DNA of 14,632 nucleotides from positions 1 to 14,632 of the forward strand of contig CAYVKY010000050.1 of NCBI GenBank assembly GCA_964452115.1, written 5' to 3'. Position numbers and translations under genes: made by a program. Of the stretch, positions 13,475-14,632 are shown one piece after another. Within the stretch, counting starts at the first letter, position 1. The number at the start of each line of letters is the position of its first letter. This stretch comes from CAYVKY01 sp964452115. GTDB lineage: Bacteria; Bacteroidota; Ignavibacteria; Tepidaquicellales; Tepidaquicellaceae. The notes below the pieces were generated by a model that saw only the letters and a list, made by a program, of their open reading frames with translations, did not search any database and was not told the DNA's origin.

Positions 13475-14632
13475 TTATTTCCTCTTATTTATCACTGCCA
13501 CTACCTGACGCAGATTCGACTGCGAACGCTTCATAATTTTATCTGCCTCTTTCATAACTTCTTTTTTAAATATTTCATCTTTAATTGATGACAGATTTAT
13601 CAACACATTTCTGTGAGCTCCCCAGATGCCCGTATTCAGGCTCTTTGCTCCGACTTCAAGGTCGCTCTTTGAATTTAGATTTCCGTATCTTGCCATTTTA
13701 ATCATCCAGTACCAGCACGTATCCGCTTCACGCATCACATTAAGCGGCACTTCAACTGCTTTTTTAAGTCCTTCCTGCATTTTTGCCGTTCTTAATTTTT
13801 TTTCATCATCCGTACTCTTCGGCATTTTCAGTGCAATTATATAATCATTAAATGCATTCGTGTCCGCATCAATCATTGAAATTAATTTCTTTGTTGTAAA
13901 ATGCAGCGGCTCAATATACTTTCTCATTTTTGAATCAAGTTGTTCAAATTTTCTGTTTCCGTATGTCATCCATCCCATCATCGTACCGAGCGCTGCACCA
14001 AGCGAAGCGATAAGCGCCGAAACACTGCCGCCTCCCGGTGCTGATGTTCTTGCCCCTACGAGTTCAACAAAATTTCTCACACTCAATGATGCAAGCGGTT
14101 CATTATTATCTTCTTCGAGCATATATTCGATGATTCTCTTTTCCGGAATAAACTTCGAAACGGAATTCAGACCGAGCCTTTCAATTACAAGTCTGATTTT
14201 CTGTTTTTCATCAAGAATGAAAAGTTTTTCTTTATCCATATAATATTTCGCAGCCATCAACATCGCCTCAAGCGGAATTAGTCCTACCAGTTCGCTGCCG
14301 CAAACTGCAAGGTTCAGTTCTTTAGCGTCTTTTTTAATTTCCTCAAATGCGATATGAGGGGGTGTGTCAAGATAATTGTCCAGATTCATTGAAACCTGCG
14401 CCATATCATATTCATCCACGTACCATCCGATTGCCTTAACGGATTTAAGTCTTCCCGGCTCATCATCATTTCTTCCCTGTTCTCTGATATTCAAAGCAAT
14501 TCTGTGCGCCTGCTCTTTTGTACTTAGTAAATTTACATTATATGCTACTAAAAAATTTCTAACTCCGGTAACTGTTGCGCCCGATTTCGGAATAAACTCC
14601 TGTGGTCCGAAATCCGGTTTCCATTCCGGTTT
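13475..14632 (-). CDS. ftcD: Bifunctional glutamate formimidoyltransferase / formimidoyl-THF cyclodeaminase, C-terminal part
   Basis: Moves the formimino group from formiminoglutamate (histidine breakdown) to tetrahydrofolate and then releases ammonia to give methenyl-THF; cytoplasmic. The reading frame runs off the right edge of the window, so 385 C-terminal residues are seen and the N-terminal subdomain is missing. The first residues (PDFGP, GATVTGVRNFLVAYNVNL, ALNIREQGR) are the end of the transferase N-terminal domain. VKAIGWYVDEYDMAQVSMNL is the start of its C-terminal domain, which ends near GSELVGLIPLEAMLMAAKYY. After a linker the cyclodeaminase domain begins with FVELVGARTSAPGGGSVSAL, whose glycine-rich turn is the family signature. 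The in-frame TTG at 14494 is internal, not a start. It converges on the AlbA_2 gene across the repeat-rich spacer. Confidence 0.94.
   Translation of the reverse strand, partial: KPEWKPDFGPQEFIPKSGATVTGVRNFLVAYNVNLLSTKEQAHRIALNIREQGRNDDEPGRLKSVKAIGWYVDEYDMAQVSMNLDNYLDTPPHIAFEEIKKDAKELNLAVCGSELVGLIPLEAMLMAAKYYMDKEKLFILDEKQKIRLVIERLGLNSVSKFIPEKRIIEYMLEEDNNEPLASLSVRNFVELVGARTSAPGGGSVSALIASLGAALGTMMGWMTYGNRKFEQLDSKMRKYIEPLHFTTKKLISMIDADTNAFNDYIIALKMPKSTDDEKKLRTAKMQEGLKKAVEVPLNVMREADTCWYWMIKMARYGNLNSKSDLEVGAKSLNTGIWGAHRNVLINLSSIKDEIFKKEVMKEADKIMKRSQSNLRQVVAVINKRK

Overview
The window reads as bacterial chromosome, fairly A+T-rich, with tightly packed housekeeping genes. Several genes start with TTG and Shine-Dalgarno motifs are sparse. 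Protein character points to the Bacteroidota/Chlorobi side, possibly an Ignavibacteria-like lineage: a Flavobacterium-type glycosylasparaginase, a six-domain S1 protein, a short pyruvoyl phosphatidylserine decarboxylase, and a bifunctional formiminotransferase-cyclodeaminase. This placement is an inference from remembered family resemblance, not a database result.

Left part (about 1-5851): a small secreted or membrane protein of unknown function reads rightwards and converges on a five-gene leftward operon. In transcription order the operon is queA (queuosine), ispD (isoprenoid), a glycosylasparaginase, a 625-aa degenerate amidohydrolase-like protein, and an EamA-family transporter. Gaps are 2-7 bp, and the last two genes overlap.

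Middle (5852-6233): a 382-bp divergent intergenic region holds a copy of a G+C-rich hairpin repeat and a plausible sigma-70-type promoter. It is followed by cmk and rpsA, which appear co-transcribed and end at a clear intrinsic terminator (8952-8988).

Right part (9041-13199): a rightward run of purC, psd, pssA, a pgsA-like phosphatidyltransferase, an HU/IHF-like protein, ruvX and an AlbA_2-domain protein. Psd, PssA and the PgsA-like enzyme together cover CDP-diacylglycerol to phosphatidylserine, phosphatidylethanolamine and phosphatidylglycerophosphate, a compact phospholipid head-group module. purC to pssA, and pgsA to the AlbA_2 gene, are spaced by about 10 bp or less, or overlap. An 81-bp very A+T-rich gap separates the two sub-clusters.

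Far right (13200-14632): a 275-bp spacer filled with palindromic repeats related to the copy near 6073, then the C-terminal part of a leftward ftcD-type gene (histidine/folate metabolism) that runs off the window edge.

The least ordinary features are the amidohydrolase-like protein, which keeps the family scaffold but appears to have lost every metal ligand and carries a long low-complexity tail, and the interspersed palindromic repeat family. No CRISPR array, transposase, phage gene, tRNA or rRNA was seen.
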